Assembly (NCBI GenBank): GCA_026388755.1 | Contig: JAPLJE010000326.1 | Span: 1 to 9,416 of the forward strand | DNA: 9,416 nucleotides | Source of the DNA: Deltaproteobacteria bacterium | Lineage (GTDB): Bacteria; Desulfobacterota; Desulfobacteria; Desulfobacterales; Desulfatirhabdiaceae | Direction of reading: 5' to 3' | Part shown: positions 1-7,735 of the stretch, piece after piece | Layout of the letters: the number at the start of each line of letters is the position of its first letter | Position numbering within the stretch: the first letter of the stretch is position 1 | Program-made: the position numbers and the translations under genes | The notes under the pieces: generated by a model | Told to the model about the DNA's origin: nothing | What the model saw: only the letters and a program-made list of their open reading frames with translations | Databases searched by the model: none

Positions 1-2596
1 AACCGGCGCTCTGGAATACCTGATCAAGCCTTTTGAAATCGATGTGCTGATGCCGATGGTGGAAAAGCGTTTTGCAGCGTTCATGGCGGCAAGGGATGAA
101 AAAATCCGGGTCGGCGCCATTGTGCTGGCAAGCGGAGCCGCGTTCTACAACCCGACCAGCGACAAGAACACGCTGGGGTATGGCATTTATCCCAATATTA
201 TCAACAACCTGGAATTCGAGCGTCTGATCGGCAACGCCGGGCCCTGTGCGGGGAACCCCATCCGCTCCGGAGACGGAAAGCCCATCTCCCGGATTGCGTG
301 GATTCAGTGTGTGGGCTCACGAGATCTGCAAGCCGGCGCGGATTTCTGCTCCAGTATCTGCTGCATGATTTCCATCAAGGAGGCCCTTCTGGCTCATGAA
401 AAACTGGGTCCAGGCCTGACCACCGACATTTATTACATGGATGTTCGTGCATGCGGAAAAAATTATCACCGTTATAAGGAAGCGGCGGAAACAACCGGAA
501 ATGTAAATTTTGTCCGGGGGCGGGCGCATACGGTCGTTCCGGACCCGGGTTCCGGCGATCTGAGAATCCGGTATGTGACGGTTTCAGGTGCGGAAATCGA
601 ATCGACGTATGACCTCATTGTGCTGGCCATTGGTCAGCGGCCGCATCCGGATATGGCGCACTGGGTTGAAAAATACGGCCTGTCCTTAAACGATTGGGGA
701 TTTGCCGAAACCGTTCCGTTTTCCCTGATCCAAAGTCCAAAACAAGGCGTTTCGCTGGCAGGATCTTTTTCGGGCCTGAAGGATATCCGGGAGTCGGTGA
801 CTCATGCCTCAGCCGCCGCTCTGGCCGCATCCCGCGTTATTCATAAGGCGGGCGGAGGAAATGCGTTGATTTCACCCCCGGCTCGGACAGGTGCCCGGAA
901 TGTATCCCGCGAACCTTCCCGCATCCTGATCGTGATCTGCTCCTGCGACACGCTGCTGACGCCGTATCTGGATGCTGCTGAAATCGAATACCGAATTAAA
1001 AAGGACCCGGCGGTGACAGGTCTCTTGCTATTCAATCGCATCTGCGCGGGACCGGACATGGAGTGCCTGATTCAGGAAATCAAGAGCCGCCAGCCAAACC
1101 GCCTGCTAATTGCCGCCGGCGCCGCGTGCGCGGACAGGGTTCGGGATGTGGGAAAATCCGCCGGGATTCACCCTGGCCTCATCTGCGTTGTGGAGATTCG
1201 AAGTCTGGCCTTTCGCCTCACTGAATTATCGAGTTCCCAACAATCGGCGCGACCATGCTCAGAAGTGGCCGGATCCCTGATCCACTCCCTGAGCATGGGA
1301 ATATCCGAGCTGAAATACGCGGAACCCGAATCCCTCCCTGAAACCGCCGTGGTCAGGCGGGCGATGGTTGTCGGCGGAGGCATCGCCGGCATGAGTGCGG
1401 CCCTGGCCATCGCCGATCATGGATATCCGGTGGATCTGATCGAACGGGCTGAAAAACTTGGCGGCAACCTCAACTGGATTCGTCAGACCCTGGAAGGCCA
1501 TGCTGTCGGGCCATTTCTGGATGAAACCCGGCAAAAAATTGAAAAACACCCCCACATTCAAGTTTACAGCGAAGCCAATGTCGTCAGCACCTGGGGAGAG
1601 GCGGGACGGTTTTATACGGCGGTCGCCGCCCGTGACAACACCGTGGTCCAACTGGAACATGGCGCCGTAATTCTGGCTACCGGCGGCATGGAAGCGCCGA
1701 CCCAGTTGTATGGGCATGGGGCGCATCCGGCGGTCATGACCCAGAAAGAGCTGGAACAATCCCTGCAAAGCGGTGCGGTTAATCCTGAGAAGATAGCGTC
1801 CGTGGTCATGATCCAGTGCGTGGGATCCCGTGAAGATCCCAGAAATTATTGCAGCCGGATCTGCTGCCTGACTGCCATCAAACAGGCGCTTTATCTCAAA
1901 TCTCAAAATCCCGGGATTCAAATCTATGTGTTGTACCGGGACATGATGACGGTCGGGTTTTCAGAGAGCTATTACACACAAGCGCGCAAGGCCGGCATCC
2001 TGTTTATTCCCTATGCCCTCGACAATAAACCCCGGGTCGAGACCGGCGAAACCCAGGCTACCGTGGTTGTTTTTGAACCCATTATTGATCAATTGCTTGA
2101 GATCGAGGCCGATATCATTGTTCTGGCAACGGGTGTCACGCCCGATTTTCCACAGAATCTGGCGGATGTTTTTGAGACCGAACGCGATTCAGACGGATTT
2201 TTTCAGGAAGCGGATGCCAAATGGCGGCCGGTGGATGCCATGAAAACAGGCCTGTTTGGATGCGGCATGATGAATTCGCCGCAATCCATTCCAGAGGCGA
2301 TTGCATCCGCGGAGGCCGCGGCCCAGCGATCGCTGCGGATTCTGAGCAGACAAAGCCTGCCATCCGGCCGGATAACCGCCAGGGTTCGCCACAGCCTCTG
2401 CAGCCGATGCCGGATCTGTATCAATGCCTGCCCCTATCATGCCAGGGCCTGGAATGCGGATCTGGACCGGATTGACGTGAATGCGGCAGCGTGCCAGGGC
2501 TGCGGGGCTTGCGCAGCCATCTGCCCCAACAGCGCAGCGGTGGTGGATGGGCTTCTCATGCCGCAATTCTTTGAAATGATTGATGCCTGTTTCTGA
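1..2596 (+). CDS. hdrA: Receiver-HdrA fusion: tandem heterodisulfide reductase subunit A-like flavoprotein (5' partial)
   Basis: Cytoplasmic FAD/iron-sulfur subunit of an HdrABC-type complex; HdrA is the electron-bifurcating subunit in characterised systems. The frame is open from base 2, so the true start is upstream. Bases 2-103 encode a receiver-domain tail (GALEYLIKPFEID, Lys-Pro at 26-31). Module 1 (about 104-850) holds only the C-terminal half of an HdrA core: IQCVGSR (Cys at 308), FCSSICC (343-363), but ASG (128-136) and AIG (626-634) where HdrA usually has ATG. Module 2 has an HdrA N-terminal domain (about 920-1215, CSC at 938-946), the FAD Rossmann motif GGGIAG (1373-1390), IQCVGSR (Cys at 1817), YCSRICC and two intact ATG motifs (1676-1684, 2126-2134). 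It lacks the internal ferredoxin insert of classical HdrA. Two CxxCxxCxxxCP motifs (2399-2434, 2492-2527) bind [4Fe-4S] clusters. The stop lies 8 nt before hdrC. HdrA assignment is firm; substrate and partner are unknown. Confidence 0.9.
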   Translation, partial: TGALEYLIKPFEIDVLMPMVEKRFAAFMAARDEKIRVGAIVLASGAAFYNPTSDKNTLGYGIYPNIINNLEFERLIGNAGPCAGNPIRSGDGKPISRIAWIQCVGSRDLQAGADFCSSICCMISIKEALLAHEKLGPGLTTDIYYMDVRACGKNYHRYKEAAETTGNVNFVRGRAHTVVPDPGSGDLRIRYVTVSGAEIESTYDLIVLAIGQRPHPDMAHWVEKYGLSLNDWGFAETVPFSLIQSPKQGVSLAGSFSGLKDIRESVTHASAAALAASRVIHKAGGGNALISPPARTGARNVSREPSRILIVICSCDTLLTPYLDAAEIEYRIKKDPAVTGLLLFNRICAGPDMECLIQEIKSRQPNRLLIAAGAACADRVRDVGKSAGIHPGLICVVEIRSLAFRLTELSSSQQSARPCSEVAGSLIHSLSMGISELKYAEPESLPETAVVRRAMVVGGGIAGMSAALAIADHGYPVDLIERAEKLGGNLNWIRQTLEGHAVGPFLDETRQKIEKHPHIQVYSEANVVSTWGEAGRFYTAVAARDNTVVQLEHGAVILATGGMEAPTQLYGHGAHPAVMTQKELEQSLQSGAVNPEKIASVVMIQCVGSREDPRNYCSRICCLTAIKQALYLKSQNPGIQIYVLYRDMMTVGFSESYYTQARKAGILFIPYALDNKPRVETGETQATVVVFEPIIDQLLEIEADIIVLATGVTPDFPQNLADVFETERDSDGFFQEADAKWRPVDAMKTGLFGCGMMNSPQSIPEAIASAEAAAQRSLRILSRQSLPSGRITARVRHSLCSRCRICINACPYHARAWNADLDRIDVNAAACQGCGACAAICPNSAAVVDGLLMPQFFEMIDACF

Positions 2597-2604
2597 GAGG
2601 TTAT

Positions 2605-3156
2605 ATGAAAGAAAACACACCATCGGCGGCTGCGGATCTGCTATCCGCCATCAGCGACAAAGTCAACGCCTGCATCCAATGCGGCACCTGCTCTGCGTCA
2701 TGCCCGAATGCCTTTGCCATGGACTTTTCCCCGCGGCATTTGTGGCGGCTGCTTCAGGCAGGGGAGATGCAGACTGTATTAATGAGCAGATCCTTCAGTC
2801 TGTGTTCTACATGCTATTGCTGTTCCCTGCGATGTCCCAGGGGACTGCCCCTGACGGATGTCATGAGCGCCTTGAAACAGGTCAGTGCCAGACAGTTACC
2901 GATGCAGGATCCTTCGGGCGTTTTGTTTTACCGGAATTTTCTGGAAAGCGTGCGCCGGCACGGCAGGGTTCGGGAAATGGAATTCATGACGCTCTATTTT
3001 TCAGCCATGAAAAATCCCCTGCTTCCGTTTCAGTTCGCATCGCTGGGAATCAGGCTGTTATCCCGGAAAAAACTGCTCTTTCAACTGCCGTCCAGAGGCA
3101 GCGAGTGCCTCAATGCCCTGTTTAGCAAAGTGAATGAATTGGAGAATGCCCCATGA
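2605..3156 (+). CDS. hdrC: HdrC-like iron-sulfur subunit of heterodisulfide reductase
   Basis: A 183-residue ferredoxin-like protein expected to carry electrons from HdrA to HdrB. Two complete [4Fe-4S] motifs are visible: C23-x2-C26-x2-C29-x3-C33-P, and C67-x2-C70-x2-C73-x3-C77-P-x-G, with the CPRG ending typical of HdrC. An additional cysteine, C72, sits next to ligand C73. The region after about residue 85 is helical and carries no further cluster motif, as in other HdrC proteins. There is no signal peptide or membrane segment, so it should be cytoplasmic. The ATG at 2605 follows an AGAGG ribosome binding site at 2596-2600 with a short 4-nt spacing, 8 nt after the HdrA stop. The gene ends in an ATGA overlap with the HdrB start, pointing to translational coupling and balanced subunit production. 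Length and motif order fit HdrC; the alternative of a generic 4Fe-4S dicluster protein is unlikely beside HdrA and HdrB. Confidence 0.92.
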   Translation: MKENTPSAAADLLSAISDKVNACIQCGTCSASCPNAFAMDFSPRHLWRLLQAGEMQTVLMSRSFSLCSTCYCCSLRCPRGLPLTDVMSALKQVSARQLPMQDPSGVLFYRNFLESVRRHGRVREMEFMTLYFSAMKNPLLPFQFASLGIRLLSRKKLLFQLPSRGSECLNALFSKVNELENAP

Positions 3157-4022
3157 AATATCTCTATTATCCTGGATGTTCCCTGGAAGGATCGGCTCAG
3201 GAATATAATATTTCAACAAAAGCCGTTTTGAAGGCACTCGGGGTTGAGCTACTGGAGCTGTCCGACTGGAGCTGTTGCGGCGCTTCGGCTGCGTCAGCCG
3301 TCAGCCCACTGCTGTCCCTGGCTCTTCCTGCACGAAATCTGGCCATTGCAGAAAGCGTTGCGGATGTCTCTGATATGCTGGTTCCCTGCAGCGCCTGTTA
3401 TCTGAACCTGAAAAAAGTTGAAGAAACCATTCGCAGGGAGCCGGGTATTCTGGTCAAGCTGAACGCGGTTCTGGAAACCGAGAACCTCAAGTTAAGCGGC
3501 CGGATCCGGGTGCGGCATCTTCTGGATGTGCTGTCCCGGGATATCGATACAAACCGGATACGTTCCCTGACGAAAAAACCCCTTTCCATGATGCGCATCG
3601 CACCGTATTATGGGTGTCAGTGCCTTCGTCCTTACCCCGTATTCGACAATCCGGAAAAGCCCGTTTCCATGAACCCGCTGATTGAGGCTGCGGGCGCCCG
3701 GGTTCATCCCTGGGCCATGGGAGGGGTCTGCTGCGGAGCTTCCAACCTGAATACGCATCCGTTCGTCGGAATTTCCCTGGTAACCGACCTGCTGAAGGAG
3801 GCTCGGGGTGCCGACGCCATTGTAACGGTCTGCCCCATGTGCCAACTGAATCTGGAAGGCTATCAGCATAAAGCCTCCGAAGCCTGTAATGAAACCCTTC
3901 AGATTGCTGTTCTGTATCTTCCCCAGTTGCTGGGAATCGCTTTTGGGCTTTCGGATGCCGACATTCGGCTGGATTTAAATCTTTCCGCAAATGAAGCGTT
4001 CAGAATAAAATACCAGTGCTGA
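3153..4022 (+). CDS. hdrB: HdrB-like CCG-domain subunit of heterodisulfide reductase
   Basis: Catalytic subunit of Hdr-type complexes. In characterised HdrB, two CCG domains each bind a noncubane [4Fe-4S] cluster that cleaves a disulfide. The 289-residue protein starts with MKYLYYPGC, a typical HdrB opening. CCG domain 1 is C9-x31-C41C42-x36-C79-x2-C82; domain 2 is C155 (in YYGCQ)-x37-C193C194-x32-C227-x2-C230. All ligand positions are present, so it is predicted to be active, unlike homologues that have lost one set. The length matches canonical HdrB, and there is no signal peptide or membrane helix. The start overlaps the hdrC stop by 4 nt. The bacterial substrate is unknown: CoM-S-S-CoB is not expected outside methanogens and their relatives, so another thiol/disulfide or a redox protein is more likely (inference). 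Confidence 0.93.
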   Translation: MKYLYYPGCSLEGSAQEYNISTKAVLKALGVELLELSDWSCCGASAASAVSPLLSLALPARNLAIAESVADVSDMLVPCSACYLNLKKVEETIRREPGILVKLNAVLETENLKLSGRIRVRHLLDVLSRDIDTNRIRSLTKKPLSMMRIAPYYGCQCLRPYPVFDNPEKPVSMNPLIEAAGARVHPWAMGGVCCGASNLNTHPFVGISLVTDLLKEARGADAIVTVCPMCQLNLEGYQHKASEACNETLQIAVLYLPQLLGIAFGLSDADIRLDLNLSANEAFRIKYQC

Positions 4023-4035
4023 AGAAAGGCATACC

Positions 4036-6336
4036 ATGCTGAAACTGTTCCGTCATCCGCGTCGCAGCCTGATTTCCAAACTCATTCTGAGCGTCGGCAT
4101 GACCTTACTGCTGTCCATGTCCACCTGGGCTTATTTTAATATCAACGAACAAAAAAACCGGGTTATGGAAAACATCATCGCCAATACGAATCGCCTGACC
4201 AACACGATCCGTTTGGGAACGCATTATGCCATGATGCTCAATTCACGCGATGATATCACCCAGATCATCACCAATATCGGTAAACAGAAAAGCATCGAAA
4301 ATCTAAGAATCTATAACAAGCAAGGTCTGATCAAATTTTCCAATTCAGCCCCCGAGGTCAATACCACGACCAATATCAAGGCGGAAGCCTGCGATATCTG
4401 CCATCGGACGGATCCGCCGCTTTCAGAGTTGACGCTTTCGAGCCGAACCCGGATCATAAATTCTTCAAAAGGGTACCGGCTTCTGGGCATCATCACCCCG
4501 ATCAACAATGAGCCAAGCTGTGCAACGGATGCCTGCCATGTTCATCCCCAGGGGAAAAAAATTCTGGGCGCGCTGGATGTGGTGGTCTCGCTTGAAAAAA
4601 CCGATCAGGAAATCGCGGGGTTTGAAAGGGGAATTTTATCCCTGACGGTGTTTGTGTTTCTGATTACGTCCATGTTGATTTCCATCATCGTGATTCGGTT
4701 TGTCAGCCAGCCGATTCAAAAACTGATTGCCGAAACCCGGTTTTTTGCCAGGGGCGAGTACGATCATCAGGTGGACATCGCACAGGAAGACGAGATGGGG
4801 TTTCTGGCGGAAGCCATCAACCGAATGGGAAAGGCGATCGGTGAAAAACAAACCGAGCTTAACAGGCAAAAGGATGAATACCAGAATCTTTTTGAACTCG
4901 TTCCCTGTTTGATTACCATACAGGATAAGGAGTTTAAACTCATCCACTATAACAGGGAATTTGCGGACAAGTTCAGCCCGAAACATGGCGATTCCTGTTT
5001 TCAGGCCTACAAGGGGCTGGATACGCGATGCAGTCCTTGTCCGGTGGCGAGAACGTTTCAGGACGGATTGCCCCATTATGGCGAAGAGTCCCGGGTAAAT
5101 ACCGATGGGTCGGTGACCCACTGGGTGGCGCGAACATCGCCAGTGAAAAATGCCGCGGGAGAGCTTGTGGCGGTTATGGAAGTCTGCCTGGACATTACAC
5201 GAAGAAAAGAGCTGGAAGTCAGCCTGGAAAGGTCGGAAAAGAAATATCATGCCATTTTTAACAATATCCCCAATCCCGTGTTTGTTCTGAATAGGGAAAC
5301 CCTTGAAGTGCTGGACTGCAATCAAAGCGTATCCACGGTTTATGGTTTTTTTCCGGGTGAATTGATCCATCGATCGTTTCTGGAGATGTTCCGGGAAGAG
5401 GAACGAACGCTTCTGGGTCAGAAATTAAAGACGGAAACCGTTATTCATCGCATGAAACAGGTCAATAAATCCGGCAGAACACTGTTTGTGGATATCTGGA
5501 TTTCGCCTTCCGAATATCCAGGGAGAAACGTGCTGCTGGTGACAACCAGCGATATCACCCAGCGCCTGGAAACCGAACAGCAGTTTATTCAGGCCAGCAA
5601 AATGGCGACGCTGGGAGAAATGGCCACCGGCGTCGCCCATGAACTGAACCAGCCCCTTTCGGTCATCAAGACGGCCAGCAGTTTTTTTGTACGGAAAATC
5701 TCCAGACAGGAAAAGATCGATGAGGATATTTTGATCAATATGCTGGGCAAAATCGACAGCAATGTGGATCGGGCCAGCCGCATCATCGGTCATATGCGGC
5801 TGTTTGCCAGAAAGTCAGAGGGAAAGCTGGAAAAAGTTCAGGTTAACGACATCCTGGAAAAAGCATTCGAAATCTTCAGTCAGCAACTGAAGGTTCGGGG
5901 CATCGACGTGCAATGGCAAATTGAAAAGAACCTGCCGCAGATTCAGGGGGATCCGGGCCGTCTGGAGCAGGTATTTATCAACCTCATTCTGAATGCCAGG
6001 GACGCCATTGAAGAAAGATGGGGGAATCGGGAGGCTGAAGAAGGCGGAAAACGGATTACGCTGAAAACCTGGAAAACGGACAAAATGGTTGGAATCGAAA
6101 TTCTGGATACCGGCAAGGGGATTCCCAATACGATTCTGGATAAAATTTTCGAGCCGTTTTTTACCACCAAGGAAGTGGGGAAAGGAACCGGCCTGGGACT
6201 GTCCATCAGCTACGGCATCGTCAAGGAATGCGGCGGCGATATTCAGGTCAGATCGGAAGAAGGCAAAGGAGCCGGCTTTGTAATCCAATTTCCCATACAG
6301 GATACAGATGATGAAAAAGATCATTTTACTGGTTGA
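4036..6336 (+). CDS. Membrane sensor histidine kinase with periplasmic c-type haem motifs, HAMP and two PAS domains
   Basis: A 766-residue sensor kinase of the inner membrane. A basic N-terminus precedes TM1 (about 15-35); the periplasmic sensor (about 36-197) ends at TM2 (about 198-222). The sensor holds C119-x2-C122-H123 (CDICH) and C162-x4-C167-H168 (CATDACH), consistent with two covalently bound haems, so redox or small-ligand sensing is likely. HAMP follows (about 222-275), then PAS1 (about 282-387) with cysteines C291, C321, C332 and C335, and PAS2 (about 400-510). The HisKA domain has phospho-acceptor H535 in VAHELNQP. The ATPase domain has an N box (N649, N653, D656), DTGKGIP (D691), a FEPFFTTK F box and a [10 protein letters not shown]2 box. 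All catalytic boxes are intact, so an active kinase is expected. The ATG at 4036 follows AGAAAGG (4023-4029) with 6-nt spacing, 13 nt after hdrB. The 3' end overlaps the next gene by 29 nt. Its partner is probably the receiver of that gene, the HdrA-fused receiver, or both (inference). Confidence 0.95.
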   Translation: MLKLFRHPRRSLISKLILSVGMTLLLSMSTWAYFNINEQKNRVMENIIANTNRLTNTIRLGTHYAMMLNSRDDITQIITNIGKQKSIENLRIYNKQGLIKFSNSAPEVNTTTNIKAEACDICHRTDPPLSELTLSSRTRIINSSKGYRLLGIITPINNEPSCATDACHVHPQGKKILGALDVVVSLEKTDQEIAGFERGILSLTVFVFLITSMLISIIVIRFVSQPIQKLIAETRFFARGEYDHQVDIAQEDEMGFLAEAINRMGKAIGEKQTELNRQKDEYQNLFELVPCLITIQDKEFKLIHYNREFADKFSPKHGDSCFQAYKGLDTRCSPCPVARTFQDGLPHYGEESRVNTDGSVTHWVARTSPVKNAAGELVAVMEVCLDITRRKELEVSLERSEKKYHAIFNNIPNPVFVLNRETLEVLDCNQSVSTVYGFFPGELIHRSFLEMFREEERTLLGQKLKTETVIHRMKQVNKSGRTLFVDIWISPSEYPGRNVLLVTTSDITQRLETEQQFIQASKMATLGEMATGVAHELNQPLSVIKTASSFFVRKISRQEKIDEDILINMLGKIDSNVDRASRIIGHMRLFARKSEGKLEKVQVNDILEKAFEIFSQQLKVRGIDVQWQIEKNLPQIQGDPGRLEQVFINLILNARDAIEERWGNREAEEGGKRITLKTWKTDKMVGIEILDTGKGIPNTILDKIFEPFFTTKEVGKGTGLGLSISYGIVKECGGDIQVRSEEGKGAGFVIQFPIQDTDDEKDHFTG

Positions 6337-7438
6337 CGACGAAGCGGATATCCGGGAAATTCTTTCCCTGTTTTTAGAAGACCTTGGCTATACCGTGGTT
6401 GCGGCGGAAAACGGCATGGATGCGCTCAAGTTGTTTCGAAAGACGCAGCCATCGCTGGTGATTTCAGATATCAAAATGCCGGGAATGGACGGCATTGAAC
6501 TGCTTCGAAAAATCAAGCTGGAAAGCCCGGACACAGAATTTATCATGATTACGGGTCACGGCGATATGGAGCTTGCCATTATCAGTTTTCAGGGCCAGGC
6601 TGCGGATTTTATCACCAAACCTATCAATGTGGATGTTCTGGAAATTGCCTTGAAAAAAGTTTTCGATAAAATTCTCTGCCGTAAAATGCTTCAGGAATAC
6701 ACGGAAAATCTGGAAAGACTGATTCGGGAGAAAACTGAAATTCAGAACCATCTGTCCTCGCTGGGACTGATGATTGGCTCCATTTCCCATGGCCTCAAAG
6801 GGCTTCTGACCGGCCTGGATGGGGGCATGTATCTGGTGGATTCGGGTTTCACCAAAGAGAATCAACCGCAGATTCAGGAAGGCTGGCAAATCGTCAAGCT
6901 GACGGTGGATCGCATCCGAAAAATGGTTCTGGATATTCTCTACTATGCCAAGGAACGGGATCTGAAATGGGAGACGGTGGATATTCTCAGTTTTTCCGAA
7001 GACATCGCCTCCGGCATTCAGCCCAAAATGGACATTCAAAAGATTACGTTTATCAAAGATTTTGACCCATCCATCGGCGCCTTGGAAATCGATCCCGGCA
7101 GCATCCATTCGGCCCTGATCAATATCCTTGAAAACGCCATGGATGCCTGTTCACGGGATACGGCGGAAAAACAGAAACAGGTAATATTCGGGGTCAAGCA
7201 GAATCCCGATCACATTCTTTTTCAAATCACCGACACCGGCACGGGCATGGACCGGGAAACCCGGGAAAAGCTCTTTACCCTGTTTTTTTCCTCAAAAGGC
7301 AGCAAGGGAACCGGCCTGGGGCTTTTCATTTCACAAAAAATCATCGCTCAGCATGGCGGATCCATCCATGTTTCCTCCGTCCCAGGCCACGGCTCTCAGT
7401 TTATCATCAAAATCCCCAAAACGACTTTGAACCACTGA
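6308..7438 (+). CDS. Response regulator-histidine kinase (REC-HisKA-HATPase), soluble signalling protein
   Basis: A 376-residue cytoplasmic protein with a receiver at the N-terminus and a kinase core behind it. The receiver (1-120) has acidic pocket D10/D11, phospho-acceptor D54, T82 and K104-P105, all intact. A linker helix (about 120-148) leads to a HisKA-like segment with H161 in SISHGLKGLL. The ATPase domain shows N276 and D279, DTGTG (D309), an FFSSKG F-box region and KGTGLGLF. H161 is not followed by the usual acidic residue, nor by the Pro of H-E-x-x-x-P kinases. There is no DNA-binding or other output domain. The start overlaps the upstream kinase by 29 nt. AGGA at 6299-6302 suits either ATG 6308 or ATG 6311, and the second has the better spacing (8 nt). 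It probably accepts phosphate from the membrane kinase and passes it on or sets its level; the receiver fused to HdrA is the attractive target. Architecture is certain, role inferred. Confidence 0.93.
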   Translation: MMKKIILLVDDEADIREILSLFLEDLGYTVVAAENGMDALKLFRKTQPSLVISDIKMPGMDGIELLRKIKLESPDTEFIMITGHGDMELAIISFQGQAADFITKPINVDVLEIALKKVFDKILCRKMLQEYTENLERLIREKTEIQNHLSSLGLMIGSISHGLKGLLTGLDGGMYLVDSGFTKENQPQIQEGWQIVKLTVDRIRKMVLDILYYAKERDLKWETVDILSFSEDIASGIQPKMDIQKITFIKDFDPSIGALEIDPGSIHSALINILENAMDACSRDTAEKQKQVIFGVKQNPDHILFQITDTGTGMDRETREKLFTLFFSSKGSKGTGLGLFISQKIIAQHGGSIHVSSVPGHGSQFIIKIPKTTLNH

Positions 7439-7538
7439 CGGTAGCCCCTTATCTCTTCAGGATACAAACCCCAGTTCCGGTTAAATATGCTTTTCATTGC
7501 ATCTGCACAGCACTTTTGTCCATGACAATCACCAGTCC

Positions 7539-7552
7539 AATTCCGTGGAATT
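7539..7552. repeat. 14-bp perfect palindrome AATTCCGTGGAATT
   Basis: Two 6-bp arms, AATTCC and GGAATT, flank a GT centre. A second similar arm (GAATTTCC, 7557-7564) follows within a few bases. The size and symmetry fit a binding site for a dimeric regulator, but the element lies about 100 nt after the operon stop and about 130 nt before the candidate promoter, so its role is open. It could also be chance, since the spacer is fairly A+T rich. Confidence 0.4.
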
Positions 7553-7642
7553 CGGTGAATTTCCGAAAACCGCTACCGGGAAAATATAGAAGTTCAAGCA
7601 TCGAGAAAAAGAATGGCAGGGCCGGGAAAAATAGCATGACAA

Positions 7643-7678
7643 AAAAAGCCGCTGCAGTTGGTTGGGGAGCGCGTTTTT
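7643..7678 (+). terminator. Weak candidate intrinsic terminator of the Hdr/signalling operon
   Basis: An A5 run and CGCT (7650-7653) on the left pair with AGCG (7668-7671) and T5 (7674-7678) on the right, around a 14-nt loop, with two mismatched pairs inside the stem. The right arm ends in a T-run as intrinsic terminators do. The G+C stem is only 4 bp and the loop is large, so termination would be weak. It sits about 205 nt after the last operon stop and just before the candidate promoter of the next gene, which is a sensible location. Confidence 0.25.
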
Positions 7679-7735
7679 AATTTGACCAATGAATGAAGAT
7701 TCCATAAGATCATCATCTCATGAAAGCGTTTTTAA
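7671..7735. repeat. 10-bp direct repeat GCGTTTTTAA flanking the candidate promoter
   Basis: GCGTTTTTAA occurs at 7671-7680 and again at 7726-7735, 55 bp apart start to start (a little over five helical turns). One copy lies just upstream of the -35 element and the other just downstream of the expected transcription start. This arrangement would suit a looping or cooperative operator. The left copy also forms the right arm and T-run of the weak terminator hairpin. Only two copies were seen, so chance is not excluded. Confidence 0.3.
7682..7710 (+). promoter_or_regulatory. Candidate sigma-70-type promoter for the sigma-54 activator gene
   Basis: TTGACC (7682-7687; 5 of 6 match to TTGACA) and TAAGAT (7705-7710; 4 of 6 match to TATAAT) are separated by the ideal 17 nt. 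Transcription would begin near 7717, giving a leader of about 50 nt before ATG 7769. This is the best -35/-10 pair seen by eye in the spacer. A housekeeping promoter would be usual for a sigma-54 activator gene. Confidence 0.4.

Noticed and set aside
1..2596. Possibility that this gene is QmoA or an ordinary oxidoreductase rather than HdrA
   Set aside because: The HdrA N-terminal domain, tandem QCVGSR/CSRxCC motifs, C-terminal dicluster ferredoxin and adjacent hdrC-hdrB favour HdrA; QmoA is shorter, lacks the C-terminal ferredoxin, and would be next to qmoB/qmoC.
2580..3125. Alternative plus-strand frame overlapping hdrC
   Set aside because: The hdrC frame carries two complete iron-sulfur motifs, a ribosome binding site and the ATGA coupling to hdrB; the other frame has none of these.
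4636..5370. Minus-strand open frame of 244 codons opposite the sensor kinase
   Set aside because: It lies fully within the HAMP/PAS coding region, with no domain pattern or operon context of its own.
7522..7680. 52-residue plus-strand open frame in the intergenic region
   Set aside because: It has no ribosome binding site and low-complexity basic composition, runs through the palindrome and the terminator-like hairpin, and resembles no protein I know.
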